Positions 50,675 to 61,180 of a DNA stretch of 64,000 nt are shown in pieces. Each line of letters opens with the position of its first letter. Positions within the stretch are counted from its first letter, which is position 1. A program made the translations under genes and the position numbers. A model generated the notes under the pieces. That model had not been told where the DNA came from and ran no database searches. It was given only the letters and a program-made list of their open reading frames with translations. Source of the stretch: Farysia itapuensis (lineage: Eukaryota; Basidiomycota; Ustilaginomycetes; Ustilaginales; Ustilaginaceae); contig JALBYC010000032.1 of NCBI GenBank assembly GCA_023212645.1, positions 62,001-126,000 on the forward strand. The letters run 5' to 3'.

Positions 50675-53600
50675 ATGAGGGCAGTCAGGGCGTACGATGG
50701 CCGCGCCATCGTCGTCAACCAGCCTCTCGCTCACTTTCCAGCACTCGACGACTTGCTGGATTGCTTCTCACTGGCCACAGAGATCCCATCAGATGCCATC
50801 ATCTGTATGACTTCAGACGGCAGGCAGCTCACCCAAGATCTCTTGAACCACATTATACAAGACTCGTCTCTCTCCCGCTCGACCGAATCACATCAAGAGT
50901 ACTTTATCTTCAATCGAGAGTTCTTGTCTAGCGACCCAACCGCTCTCGCTGCAGATCTCGCCCTCACTCCGGCCCTAGAGTCACCCACACATCCATCTGA
51001 CGTCGAGCTCTCTTTTCCACCAACGCCCAAATCTCTAGAAGCTCTTGTGAACTGGGCTGCTCAGGTGGCTCAGCATACCAGCACTCACGAACAAAGATGT
51101 CGTGAACTCTTTCAGTGCATCTCTTCCATCGCCAGAAGCACATACGTTGCGCTGCTCAATCTCAAAAGCCACGCGGAAAAGATTGAGACAGGAGCTCAAG
51201 CTTTGGTAGGAGACATTGCAGGCAAAGAACTGGCACGAATGCAAAGCCTGCTCAGTGGCTACGAAAAGGATCTGTACATTCTCGGCATGGTCACCATTCA
51301 TCCACGGCTGCAATCAAGCTCAGGTGCAGGCTCACACAACAGCGCAACTGTGGCCACAAACGGTAAGCCAAAGCATCGCACGCTCGGCGATTACATCAGC
51401 AAGACAAAGATGAACGCTGTCGGAGAGGCGTGTGGCAAAGTCTACGCCGAACTCCGTGAACGAATAGATCAGATCCAAACCGATCTGAGCATCACACGTC
51501 AAGATACTTTGGATCTTGCTCTCGAGGTAGAAGCCACGAATCCGGACATATCAGAAGAGACCTACCAGAAAGTTGCAGAGGCAAATGATCGCGCGGCATC
51601 GCTTCACGCTTTCGTACAAAGCACTTGCTCACCGGACGCACAAGGTTGGCCCGTAGCCGACAAGCTGTCGCAGTCCATCTTCGAGCAAGTCACGCAGAGC
51701 TTCGAGGAGCTCGTCTTACTCGATGACACCGCTCGAGAGGCCGTTCAACGCTTGACACAAGATCGTAACGACATACTCGAGCGCAGCCTACACCTGCTCA
51801 TTGACATTTCTAGCTTGCAGTCCGAATTTGCAGAGACCGGTGCGCTGCTCGCCGCTGTCGATGCTGACCTGCACTCGAACAAAATCGATGGATTCAAGCA
51901 TCTTAGCAGGTTGAAAAACATGCTTTGGGCCTACGGTGCCTCTGTAGTCGAAGTTGTCAGGCGCAGAGAATTTGCCAAACACTTTCTCGGCAAGTCTCAA
52001 TCCTTGGCCGAGCTCATGGCCAAGCTGTCTGCCTCGGAATGGAAGCGGAGACAAATGTACCGCACTGACGTTTCATCCCTACTTCCGTGGGAAGTAAAGG
52101 GTATGGAAGACAAACCGCCCAGCCTCGAGATTACCACTCCACGAGTCAGCAGCGAAAACATGGCTGATCTTGGCATTGACGATCTCGAAGCATTGTACAG
52201 CCTGTTTGATCAAATCGAGCTCAAGCTGGCAGAAGAAGACACAGTGGGCCCTAATCCAATACCCGAGGTGAAACTTGCGTTGCAGAAATTGGCTGCTGCA
52301 CTACAGGATCTCGACGACGAGTTTGTTCATCTCGTACACCTGCAGCTGCTTGGGACAGAAGAGGAGCTGGCATCGGATGAAGAAGATGACAGTGGCTCAG
52401 ATACCTCTGTGCGTGCCCGTAAGAGACTTCGACGCCGGTCGCGCAACGCAGCAGCATCGTCAAAGGAAGTCGAACGACTCAAATCGGAACTGAGCACTGC
52501 CAAAGAGCTACTAACACGTACACAATCATCCGCCGACCAGCTCAGCAAAGAACTGTCGAAGCTGCAAGCAGAGCTTGGTATCGCGCAAGGTGACTCCACG
52601 AAGCACAGGACCGCAGCTCAAGAATCTCGGGATGCAGCAGAACAACTCAACGTCAGGCTGGATGCTATAACAGCTGATCTTGAACTCGAAAAGGAAAGGC
52701 GTCTGAACATGGTCGACGAGGTTAGCCAGCTTCGTCGCGACCTGGAGCAAAGTCATCGCTCAGAGGCCGAAGCACGGCAAGAGTTACTTGAAGAAGGCGA
52801 TCGCAACCACGAGCTGGAGACAAATATCGGCGAATTACAGGTCGAGCTCGACGAGGCAAAGGCGGCACGCATCGATGCCAGCAACAGGGTGGAAGCCTTG
52901 CTCAGCGAAGGGTCCAGTGTAGAACGTGAGCTTCGAATCGCGCAAGCTAGAATTGATGAGCTCACCGAGCAAATGTCAGCCGCCCACTCGGAGGCGTCCA
53001 AAGCTCGCGAACTTACTGCAGAAATCGAGAGCAACAAGGAGCGGCAGATCCGGTCGTACAGGGCAGAAGCCGATGGTGACCGAGCTATTCTGGAAGAGAA
53101 GCTGCGCGCACTCAAAGCCGACATTGGAGACAAGCAGAATCAGATTGATGGTCAAGCCAAGACGATCTCGCAGATGGACCGCAACCGCATTCCTGATCAA
53201 CAAGCTCTCAACCTTTTACGTGAGCAGCTTCGGGCCGCAGACATTGCTCACGAGGACATTGTTCAGCAAATGGAAAGCGCCAGAGCACTAGCTGACGAAG
53301 CCGACGCTTCGCGCAAAGATGTCGAGGCCAGCCGCCAATTGCTTCTGGAGCGATCTAGATTATTGCTAGCAAAGACTTGTCTTCTGCGCAAGACAGTTCA
53401 CGCTGTACCTGTTCACTCCTCCCGCCACGCCTCATCCGCCTCCACTGGCGCAACTACTGCTACAGTACCCGGTACAAGTACAGCTCAACGTGCTATTGCT
53501 GCATCAACTGGCGGACTCTCGACCTCGGAGTTTTCCGAAACAGGTCGTCAAGCAGCTCTGGATGCATTCGAGTCCGAACCCGAGTCAGCAGATCTCGAAA

Positions 53601-55654
53601 CAACGTTGGAAGCTCTCCGTGCATTTGACGCTGCGGAACTGTACGACGAGGCCAAGAACAAGCTAGACTCTCTGGCCGTCCTCGTGCGCAAATGGCAAAA
53701 GGCTTGGAAGTCGTCCAACGAAAAGACACAGCGGGCTTTGAGTGCAAGCAAGGACAAGATCGCTTTCCGCAACTTTCAGCCTGGCGACTTGGCCCTCTTC
53801 CTCCCTACAAGGAATTCCAGCCTAACGGCCAAGCCATGGGCAGCATTCAACATCAGCTTTCCGCACTTTTTCCTGCACGCAGCTGATGACCTTGTGGAGC
53901 AGCTCAAAACAAAGGAATGGATTGTCGCGCGGATTACCGCCATTGCCGATCATGTCGCCACCAATGTGGTCGAGGAAGGTCGAGCGGAGCAGAGTGGAGG
54001 CAATCCGTTCCAGCTTCCAGAAGGCGTCCGATACTTCCTCCTCGACGTAGAGACATGGAATGGTAATAGTTCTGCGCCACCTTCTTTGCGCTCAAGGAAG
54101 AGCACTTCGGCCGTCGTGCCCAGCACCGAAGCAGCTAGTCTTAAAAAGCTGGAAAGACGGCGAAGCGAGACATTGACCACTGCGCACACTGAAAAGGATG
54201 CGAAAGCAGACATCACGAACGCTGAACTCGAGCCTAGTGTGCTGTCAAATAAGAAAACAGAGGATGCGGCGCCATCGTCCATTGGCACAGCGCGAACGAC
54301 TGTACAAGAACCGCCGGCTACGATCAGCAGCAAGATATCTGAAGTGCACGTTGCTTCCCCGTCCGGTCTGACTCGAGCTTTGCGTGCAGAGTCTCCTAAC
54401 GTCCGACGTCTGGACTCACCAAATGGCCGGGCTCGCGCAGGCACATCTACGTCAGCTGGAGCATGGTCATTTAAGAGCGCCATCACAACCGATGAAGCTG
54501 TTGCAGATGCAGTGATCAACGGAGTAGATGCCGCGGAAGGGAGTAGTGCTGGCGGCTCCTCAAGTCGACGCTCGACCATCTTGGAGCAAGCCACAATGAC
54601 GCCTGCCTTTGGTCGCGGAAGCGGGAGGAACCGTCGCTTTGGCGAGGCCCGCAATCTTTCTCCAGCGGCACGGGAACCTGGTGGCGGCGAAGATTATATT
54701 TCGGACGTCGGCTCGTCCACTGGACGTCGGGGGATCATCTCTGCACCGGCTTCTCAAAGCAGATCAGTTGGCATCGCGATCAGGAACGTAGAGCCACTCG
54801 AGGCCGAGCTCCGCAAGGTCGCGATGACCAATCCCTTCTCCCAATCGCCTGGACCGGCGTCACTGCCTATGGATGCGAACAGATTCGAGGACCGACTAGG
54901 CCGCAGAAAGTCAAGCCTCAACGTCAGCACTTCTGCCACCGCTGAAGACGACGACAACTACTTTTCCGCCAGACACAACGGTGAAAGCATTCCTGAGGAA
55001 GAAGTGTCCGAGACTCTCTTGTCGACGGAGCGCCTGCCGGTTCAGCAGCAAGAGCAGCCCAAGATCGAGCGCTGGCCGTCGGGTGCAGCAGCGAGTCGGA
55101 CGGTATCTTCCTCCTCGTCTCAGGCAGGCCGTTCGGCCAGTATTCGAATCAATGGCAAAAGTCTTGTCTTTGATTCGAGCGCTTCCGACTACCGCCACGG
55201 ACGCAAAGCCTCTAGCGCTTCGACAGCTACGACGGCGATTAGTGCGACACACGCCGTCCCCGGCGCTTTTCCGTCTTCCGTCTCGTCGTCACACAGTGGT
55301 TCGGGCGTGGCAGCCTTTGCCATCTCTCCTTCGTCCGATGCTGCCCTACCTGGATCTCTGACATCGACACACCGTCGGAACTCGAGCTTTGCATCGGCCG
55401 CTAGCAGGCCTGCTATCACGCCTGGCACTCAGCCGACGCGCAAACCGTCGTTCCTCACACAGACGTTGGGACGCTTCACCGGCGCACCAGCTGCCTCTAG
55501 CGTCCACCACGCTCGGCACCCATCCTCATCGCCACCCCGCCGCGGAAACAGCTCCCCCCCAAATCGACCTTCGTCGGTAGACGTACACGACGCTGATGCA
55601 TCAACCGCCCAGTCGGCGCTCAAACGACTCCACTCATCCAGCAAATTGCACTGA
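50675..55654 (+). CDS. ATG11: Selective-autophagy scaffold Atg11
   Basis: A single frame of 1659 residues. The N-terminus is ubiquitin-like (R-A-Y-D-G-R-A-I-V-V-N, I-P-S-D-A-I-I-C-M-T-S-D-G-R-Q-L). Helical Atg17-like and coiled-coil regions fill about 120-900. The Claw domain is near 1025-1140 (F-R-N-F-Q-P-G-D-L-A-L-F-L-P-T-R, W-A-A-F-N-I, W-I-V-A-R-I-T, Y-F-L-L-D-V-E-T-W). Atg11/FIP200 links cargo receptors to the Atg1 kinase. About 500 Ser-rich disordered residues follow the Claw, whereas yeast Atg11 (1178) ends shortly after it. No intron is needed in this 5-kb frame. Confidence 0.95.
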   Translation: MRAVRAYDGRAIVVNQPLAHFPALDDLLDCFSLATEIPSDAIICMTSDGRQLTQDLLNHIIQDSSLSRSTESHQEYFIFNREFLSSDPTALAADLALTPALESPTHPSDVELSFPPTPKSLEALVNWAAQVAQHTSTHEQRCRELFQCISSIARSTYVALLNLKSHAEKIETGAQALVGDIAGKELARMQSLLSGYEKDLYILGMVTIHPRLQSSSGAGSHNSATVATNGKPKHRTLGDYISKTKMNAVGEACGKVYAELRERIDQIQTDLSITRQDTLDLALEVEATNPDISEETYQKVAEANDRAASLHAFVQSTCSPDAQGWPVADKLSQSIFEQVTQSFEELVLLDDTAREAVQRLTQDRNDILERSLHLLIDISSLQSEFAETGALLAAVDADLHSNKIDGFKHLSRLKNMLWAYGASVVEVVRRREFAKHFLGKSQSLAELMAKLSASEWKRRQMYRTDVSSLLPWEVKGMEDKPPSLEITTPRVSSENMADLGIDDLEALYSLFDQIELKLAEEDTVGPNPIPEVKLALQKLAAALQDLDDEFVHLVHLQLLGTEEELASDEEDDSGSDTSVRARKRLRRRSRNAAASSKEVERLKSELSTAKELLTRTQSSADQLSKELSKLQAELGIAQGDSTKHRTAAQESRDAAEQLNVRLDAITADLELEKERRLNMVDEVSQLRRDLEQSHRSEAEARQELLEEGDRNHELETNIGELQVELDEAKAARIDASNRVEALLSEGSSVERELRIAQARIDELTEQMSAAHSEASKARELTAEIESNKERQIRSYRAEADGDRAILEEKLRALKADIGDKQNQIDGQAKTISQMDRNRIPDQQALNLLREQLRAADIAHEDIVQQMESARALADEADASRKDVEASRQLLLERSRLLLAKTCLLRKTVHAVPVHSSRHASSASTGATTATVPGTSTAQRAIAASTGGLSTSEFSETGRQAALDAFESEPESADLETTLEALRAFDAAELYDEAKNKLDSLAVLVRKWQKAWKSSNEKTQRALSASKDKIAFRNFQPGDLALFLPTRNSSLTAKPWAAFNISFPHFFLHAADDLVEQLKTKEWIVARITAIADHVATNVVEEGRAEQSGGNPFQLPEGVRYFLLDVETWNGNSSAPPSLRSRKSTSAVVPSTEAASLKKLERRRSETLTTAHTEKDAKADITNAELEPSVLSNKKTEDAAPSSIGTARTTVQEPPATISSKISEVHVASPSGLTRALRAESPNVRRLDSPNGRARAGTSTSAGAWSFKSAITTDEAVADAVINGVDAAEGSSAGGSSSRRSTILEQATMTPAFGRGSGRNRRFGEARNLSPAAREPGGGEDYISDVGSSTGRRGIISAPASQSRSVGIAIRNVEPLEAELRKVAMTNPFSQSPGPASLPMDANRFEDRLGRRKSSLNVSTSATAEDDDNYFSARHNGESIPEEEVSETLLSTERLPVQQQEQPKIERWPSGAAASRTVSSSSSQAGRSASIRINGKSLVFDSSASDYRHGRKASSASTATTAISATHAVPGAFPSSVSSSHSGSGVAAFAISPSSDAALPGSLTSTHRRNSSFASAASRPAITPGTQPTRKPSFLTQTLGRFTGAPAASSVHHARHPSSSPPRRGNSSPPNRPSSVDVHDADASTAQSALKRLHSSSKLH

Positions 55655-56503
55655 AATTCACCCACCGCTGCAAAGCTGCTCACACCTTTGCCCGCGGATC
55701 AATTTTTTCTGTGCCTTACTTGCGTGGCGTGAGTCTCTTGCAATACGTTTCGATCGCAAAAGGGAAGTAGGAAAAATGCAGTTGCATTGCAGTGATTATG
55801 ATGACTGCTGGGGTATATAAATGCTGTATATCGAGCTGCAAACAAAGCAACAAGACCCCCGACGTCGAGAGAGAGAGAGGAAAAAGAGTCAGTATCTACG
55901 CCGGGCAAGAGGGGCTTGAAGGCAAGCAGCATCCCGCAAGCGCAAAAGAGGGGGGGTAAATGCCGCCAAAAGGTACCGGAGGAAGGGGGCTGTTGTTCAG
56001 TATGGTTGCCCGATTTGGTTTAGTGGTGGGCGGTATCGGCAGCAGAAGTACGTAGACCGTCGTGATAAGTTTTGTGAATCATCATGTACAACAACCCCCT
56101 CTTGGTAATTTGGCTGTTTTTGTCAAACCCGCCCCTCTCTTTGCGGCTTTGCCGAGTGTGCGTGCGAATTGCGCCGAGCGTCGGAACAACGAGGGAACAT
56201 ACCATTTCACCAAAAGCTTTCCCCGCTCGCACCTCGATGGGTATATTCTTGCGCAAAGTATCCGAACTTCCCCTATTTCGCAAAAAGACGAGGTCAGCGA
56301 CTCCTTTGGCTCTTGACATCCCTTGCCCGCAAGAAGAAAGGAGGGGGGGGGGGTGGGAAAAGCTCATTAAACAGCCTAGAAAATGTCCTCATGAAGAAAC
56401 TTCGGACGGTAATTTCCAGCATCCCATTATGGGATACAATATTAATCACAGCAGCCGGGCGGGGGGCGAGGGGACGGGGGCGGCGCGGAGAACTTACGAG
56501 TTG
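55655..56503. other. Intergenic region after ATG11
   Basis: About 850 bp between convergent ATG11 and the RnpA-like gene. It contains a GA-rich run (55866-55885), two G-runs of ten or so (56340-56354, 56459-56465), and CT-type sequence. Open frames up to 147 codons have no recognisable motif. Probably 3' UTR on both sides. Confidence 0.4.
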
Positions 56504-57838
56504 CTAAGCGGGCTTACGCCGCCTTGAAGGCTCGCGGGAGGACTTTCTTTGAAACAAGGGCGGAGAGGATGGCGTTTTGCGGATGCCGGGGGAGGACGGT
56601 GTCGAAGAGTCGGGACCCCGGGAGGAGGGCGTTGTCGAAGACCCGGGGCGTTCTGAGGAGGACAGGTTGTGATGGGCGGAGGTGATGCGCAAGAGAGCGG
56701 CCCGCATATGTGCAGCCAGATAATCCATATCGCATTGATGAGCGCTGGGATAGGCAATGATCAAGGTATAGCGACGCTGAAGCTGCAACGCCTCAGCTAT
56801 CGTTTGACCATTCATAAGCCGCTGACCATGCAACTGATCCAGAGCTTTGCGCAGGGCTGCAAGGAGCCGCGTGCGCACTCTGTGACGGATGACGGCGTAG
56901 TTGTGTATGCGCTTCTTGGTCGACACGACAAAGGTGCGCAACACTGGTCGATCGTCTCGAACACTTGCGGCCCTTCGAGCAAGCGAGGCGGCAGTGGGAC
57001 CCCACTTGTCTCCATGCTCTGTCTGCACAGAAGACTCCTGGTAGCCGTCTCGAAGATGACGAGCTTTGTGTGTGGACGGGTGTGCGGGCCATGGCAAGAA
57101 GTTTGGTCGCAGAGAATCTGGATTCACTGTACCGTCGGGCTTTGTCACGTTTGGCGGAAATCGCGCCAGGACGATGCTGAATTCTGAACAGTGGAAGACC
57201 GGCTCAGCCTTCGAAGGTCTAAGGCTGATACGGTTGTTGTTCAACGATGCATGCGGAAGACTCTTCATCTGTTGCAACGGGCAACGCAAAGATTAGTATC
57301 GCAGATCCGATTGACCACACATGGTACGGTAGGAGATGTGGACTTAGTACCCTAGGTTGTAGCCTCAAACGGACATGGGCACGTAGTGCCTGACCCGAAG
57401 TGCTATGAAATTAGGGTGCCAGCCCTAAAACATTCACCCACGCCGCCCGACCTACACCAGAGCGGAGCGACCCGTAAAGATCGACTGCCCTGGCATGCGC
57501 AGGTGGGCGAGGAGGGGAAGAGGTTAAAGGGCACATCGATCTAGGCTGCCGCCGCCAGGGTATGCGTACTACATGTCCACTCGCCCGCCGTGAAGCAGGC
57601 TCGTGGCCTCCCACACAAGGGATGCCGCTCCCAATCAGACGGTAATGTGCGTGCAACGCGTCGAGCCGAAGCTCAACGCATCACCTACACCGGCGCCGTG
57701 ACATCCAAGAATGCCAGGAACGTGGGGAAAAGAGGAGAGAGTCGAGAAACTTACAAGGATGCGATTCGGGTCGCGAGCGCGTACAGTGCTAGCCAGAGCA
57801 CTGCTTGTGCTCATCTGCCTGGACAGACATCTGAGCAT
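56504..57838 (-). CDS. Mitochondrial-looking protein with bacterial RNase P protein (RnpA)-like domain
   Basis: Exon one 57838..57755 encodes 28 residues with four or more Arg and no acid until the end (M-L-R-C-L-S-R-Q-M-S-T-S-S-A-L-A), like a mitochondrial presequence. It is followed by a GTAAGT donor. The large exon 57268..56504 starts in phase after ...GCAACAG. Around residue 150 it reads F-V-V-S-T-K-K-R-I-H-N-Y-A-V-I-R-H-R-V-R-T-R-L-L split over a loop and helix, which resembles the RNR signature of RnpA (A-x-x-R-N-R-x-K-R). This is followed by a final strand Y-T-L-I-I-A-Y-P and a closing helix as in that fold. The 486-nt intron is long for this genome, so an extra exon is possible. The C-terminus is Ser/Pro/Arg-rich. 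Total 282 residues. RNase P function is not shown; a mitoribosomal protein is the main alternative. Confidence 0.6.
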
Positions 57839-58485
57839 ATCGACTACAGAATACCAAAGGGGTCAGTCTTAGCAATCACGCAAAGAGTGCTTGTCGGTGT
57901 TGCGGAGGAATCAGTAGCGTGCACGTTAACGCGAACCATGGACGCGAGACTCTAGTTTTGATAAATGCTTGTTGGCATCCTTTTGCTCCTGCAAGCACCA
58001 AAGCAGACTGCAATGGTGAGAAACTTACGAGACTGGGGAGGGTATTCTTTACAGACGAACGAAGAAGACGGTGAGTCAGTATGGCTTACTCGACAAGACG
58101 GGCGAATGAATCTCCTCATATGATTCGTGTATTATTTCTGATTGTTGACGCAATCATAGACATCATGCGTACTGGGGTTTTGTTTTATCCTTGGAGCGGG
58201 AGGTCAAGTACTTACGAGATGTGCATCTGCTGCGTCTAGCGTGCCTCGATGAGGATAGGCATGGAAGATGATGAGGGAAAGGAAGCTGTCACTTTGCGCT
58301 TCTCTTGTACTTCTCTGAAACGTCCGCAAAACGAAAAAGGCAAAAACTGCGGTCGTGCTTGGAGACCCTCTCGGACGAAAAAGTTGCGATCGTCTGCTCG
58401 GACTGTTAGAGCTCGACATTTTTGCTGGAAAAGCAAAATTCTCAGTTTCTTCTCTGCATCTTGTCCCCATATCGACTCATTCACC
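57839..58485 (-). promoter_or_regulatory. Divergent region NHP2 / RnpA-like gene, possible leader exons
   Basis: On the minus strand, good GTAAGT donors occur at about 58215 and 58027, and acceptors such as GGTGCTTGCAG lie between them and the ATG at 57838. The RnpA-like gene may therefore have one or two untranslated 5' exons. An upstream mini-frame (58262-58236, nine codons with stop) precedes the first donor. The NHP2 ATG is at 58486 on the other strand. Confidence 0.4.
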
Positions 58486-59118
58486 ATGGCCAAAGACGAG
58501 GCAAAGAAGGACAAAAAGTCCAAGCGCAAGTCAGATGTAGCCGCCATTGAAGAGACTGGTGACGTGTCCATGACCGCATCACCATCCAAGAAGGAGAAGA
58601 AGGAGAAGAAGGAGAAAAAGGTCAAAGCCGAGCCTGTCTCTGACGACGAAGACGATGACAAGCCCACCGAACTCGGTCCGTCCATTTCCCCCATTGCGCA
58701 GCCAATGGCCGTGCCCAAGATGAGCAAAAAGCTGTTCAAGCTGACCAAAAAGGCGTCCAAGTCTCGAGGGCATGTCAAGCGGGGTGTCAAGGAAGTTGTC
58801 AAAGCGCTACGCAAGCAAGAAAAGGGCCTCGTCGTTCTCGCAGGAGACATCAGTCCAATTGACATCCTCAGCCATATCCCCGTTCTATGCGAAGACACAG
58901 GCAACCCATACATCTTTGTTGACTCCAAAGAGGCTCTCGGCGCAGCGAGCGCCACCAAACGCCCAACATCTTGCATCATGATTGTCCCTGGCGGCGGCAA
59001 GAAGATGGCCGCAAAGGGAAAAGACGCAACAAAGGCAAAGGAAGACTACGAGGAAGACTACCAGGGTCTGTACAAGCAGGTCCAGGTTCTCAGTGACGAA
59101 GTCGCACTTGCAGTCTAA
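58486..59118 (+). CDS. NHP2: H/ACA ribonucleoprotein subunit Nhp2 (L7Ae family)
   Basis: 210 residues from the ATG at 58486; upstream in-frame sequence is not family-like. A Lys-rich N-terminus (K-K-E-K-K-E-K-K) and acidic stretch are followed by the L7Ae fold: R-G-H-V-K-R-G-V-K-E-V-V-K-A-L-R, L-V-V-L-A-G-D-I-S-P-I-D, H-I-P-V-L-C-E-D and P-Y-I-F-V-D-S-K-E-A-L-G-A-A. These are Nhp2-specific rather than Snu13 or ribosomal eL8. The N-terminal extension makes it longer than yeast Nhp2 (156). It works with NOP10, also in this window, in pseudouridylation particles. Confidence 0.95.
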   Translation: MAKDEAKKDKKSKRKSDVAAIEETGDVSMTASPSKKEKKEKKEKKVKAEPVSDDEDDDKPTELGPSISPIAQPMAVPKMSKKLFKLTKKASKSRGHVKRGVKEVVKALRKQEKGLVVLAGDISPIDILSHIPVLCEDTGNPYIFVDSKEALGAASATKRPTSCIMIVPGGGKKMAAKGKDATKAKEDYEEDYQGLYKQVQVLSDEVALAV

Positions 59119-59271
59119 TTGCAGTTCTTCACTCTATTACGGCCCCAGGGGTGCACATACCCTCTACTCTCCGCAAGCTCTCTGTACTATATTCGTGCTC
59201 GTCAAAATATACATAATTTCATTGCAACACCGTCTGTTCGTGGTATGATATCAAAGCTTGGCGCGGGCTAG

Positions 59272-60006
59272 TCACAGCTCCTTGCGGGAAACGGCCTCTT
59301 TGCTCGCCTTGGGAACGCTGATCAACAAAGGCAGCGTCACTGCATTCAAGCGGCGGAAGGGCCAGCTAATGACGCCGTTGAGCGGCTTGTGGTTCCATCG
59401 ATCCTCAAAGTTGGTGATCTTGTTGGTTTGCGGGTCTCTGTTCATGACAACCGTCGAAACCATCTCCTTGGTCATACCGAGACCTTTCACTTTGTAAGAA
59501 TGCTTCTGCACATATTGCACCTCGGTGGGCTCTTGCTTGGTGAGCTTCCACGCGAGAGTTTGCGACTGGCTAAAGGCAGCGGGCATGCCGAACCACTGGG
59601 CCAGGTACTGGTGAGCGCCGTTTGCGTGGCAAATTGGGTCGGCAAAAATGGCTTTTGGATCCCACGACCGGGCAAAGATCTCGGCAGAGGGCTTGGCACT
59701 GAACAAGTCTTGCGCATCTTTGATCAGCTGAGCGGTCTTCTCATCTGGCTCAATGACAGGGCCGGGGAAACCAGGAAAGTTGGGGTCCTGCGGTGGTAGG
59801 GATCCTGACGACATGGTTGAGTAGGTTCGTGCACCGGTGGGAGGAGCGTTTGTATTGAGTCCGGCAGCGGGTTTTCCGAGACGGAAAGCTTTTTGAGCGA
59901 CAGGTACGGATGCGGCGACCGAAGTTGCGGTGGCGGGAAGTAGTAAAGTGGTGGTAGTTGTGAATGCAGCGAGTAAAGACAAAGAAGTGATAGGCGAAAG
60001 TCTCAT
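59272..60006 (-). CDS. NTF2/SnoaL-like fold protein of unknown function
   Basis: 244 residues from the ATG at 60006. The first 30 are hydrophobic and Thr-rich (L-L-A-A-F-T-T-T-T-T-L-L-L-P), and residues 40-62 are Arg-containing and acid-free, so secretion, membrane anchoring or mitochondrial targeting are all possible. From about residue 88 an NTF2-like layout appears: helix L-I-K-D-A-Q-D-L-F, then S-W-D-P-K-A-I-F-A-D-P-I-C, and strands ending M-N-R-D-P-Q-T-N-K-I-T-N-F-E-D-R-W. Many fungal proteins have this form without known function. A second in-frame ATG at residue 65 (M-S-S-G-S-L-P) could give a short cytosolic form. Confidence 0.7.
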   Translation of the reverse strand: MRLSPITSLSLLAAFTTTTTLLLPATATSVAASVPVAQKAFRLGKPAAGLNTNAPPTGARTYSTMSSGSLPPQDPNFPGFPGPVIEPDEKTAQLIKDAQDLFSAKPSAEIFARSWDPKAIFADPICHANGAHQYLAQWFGMPAAFSQSQTLAWKLTKQEPTEVQYVQKHSYKVKGLGMTKEMVSTVVMNRDPQTNKITNFEDRWNHKPLNGVISWPFRRLNAVTLPLLISVPKASKEAVSRKEL

Positions 60007-60166
60007 TCTGAAGGGGCAAGATAGGACGAGCGCGGAGGCAGTGACGTCGAGGCGAGCTTATATCACTCTCCGAGTGGCTTGCTACCTCCTCCACAATATG
60101 GCCCTCGTTGTGTGTCAGCTGCATCAAACGGATTTTTTTGAGTGAATCATCACTGTCAGATTGTCG

Positions 60167-61180
60167 TCATTGCCACCTAGATTCCGCGGAGGGCCTTAGA
60201 CAAGCTTCGGGTGTCAGGATGGCGTCCAGGACGCGATCATGCTCGTCGCATGGCACAAATTGACCCTCGCCGAGTACCTGCTCTCTCAATGCTAATGCAA
60301 CTGTATGAAGAAGAAGCGCCAATCAGTAGGCAGTACACAAAAATAGACTTGCATTCGGCACTCACCAGTTACTGGACCCTGACGCCCCTTGGCAGCTGCC
60401 CATTGATCGGCACGGGTGAAATATCGGTCGTAGTATCCCTTGCCGTGGCCCAGACGGCCGCCCGTCTCGTCAAAAGCAACTCCAGGTGCTAGTATGAGAT
60501 CAAGCCCTTGTCCACCTGTCGCCGCGTCGAGCGCTGAATCGACAAAACTCGTCAAATTGCCTGTCTCTGTATCCCAAAGCGCATCGTAAGGACTTACCTT
60601 CTTCTCGCACTGTGCCGTCTTGATACTTGAGTGGTGGCTCTCGGATACCCCACTTGTTCAACGCCATGTCCTCGTATTCGCTGAGGGTCCGCAGACGTAG
60701 CATGACCATGTCGCTTGCAAAAGTTGTCTTGGCGGTCGTAGGGGCCGCTGCCACCGTCGGCCCACTTGTACTGACGGGCGCTGAAGGCGAGGCAAAAAGA
60801 GGCACATACAGCCGCTTGCCTGTTAACAGAGCATCAGCAAGCAGAGCCAAGTGAGATACAATCCGCTACACGTACCATCTTGGAGTATGGATCGGCAGAT
60901 ACTGTCAGTGGCTACCTCACCAATGTCCATGTTGACATAGACGCTGATTGAGGAAGCCTGTGCATATGTTTTGGAGCTCAACACCTGTTCAGCCACCTTT
61001 AGCGCTGCGCAGTCAAACAAAATTATTTTAGCAACATCGACCATTGCACAATACAAACAGCAGATGCTCACATTGAGACACGACATCATCTGGTGTAAGT
61101 GTGGCCAGCTTCTGAGCCATGGTCTTGCGAAGCTGCCGTTTGGCAGCCCGCACGGTTGCGGCTGCCGATGTTGAAGCCAT
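60167..61180 (-). CDS. FAU1: 5-formyltetrahydrofolate cyclo-ligase
   Basis: Five exons: 61180..61072, 61004..60876, 60819..60598, 60533..60366 and 60300..60167; introns of 56 to 67 nt. All joins keep frame and give 253 residues. Motifs: K-R-Q-L-R-K at the start, [47 protein letters not shown] and V-A-L-A-L-R-E-Q. The enzyme uses ATP to turn 5-formyl-THF into 5,10-methenyl-THF. Exon four was set to begin at 60533, giving R-E-E-A-L-D-A; the nearer acceptors would leave introns of about 31-35 nt. Confidence 0.93.

Noticed and set aside
56062..56527. Overlapping frames of 84-147 codons after ATG11
   Set aside because: They cross G-runs and low-complexity sequence, show no domain, and lie in the shared 3' space of two genes.
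60564..60597. Very short intron (about 31-35 nt) in FAU1 that would keep more of the open frame
   Set aside because: Other introns here are 50-75 nt; a 64-nt intron using the acceptor at 60534 has a branch-like TTGACG and gives a better family match.
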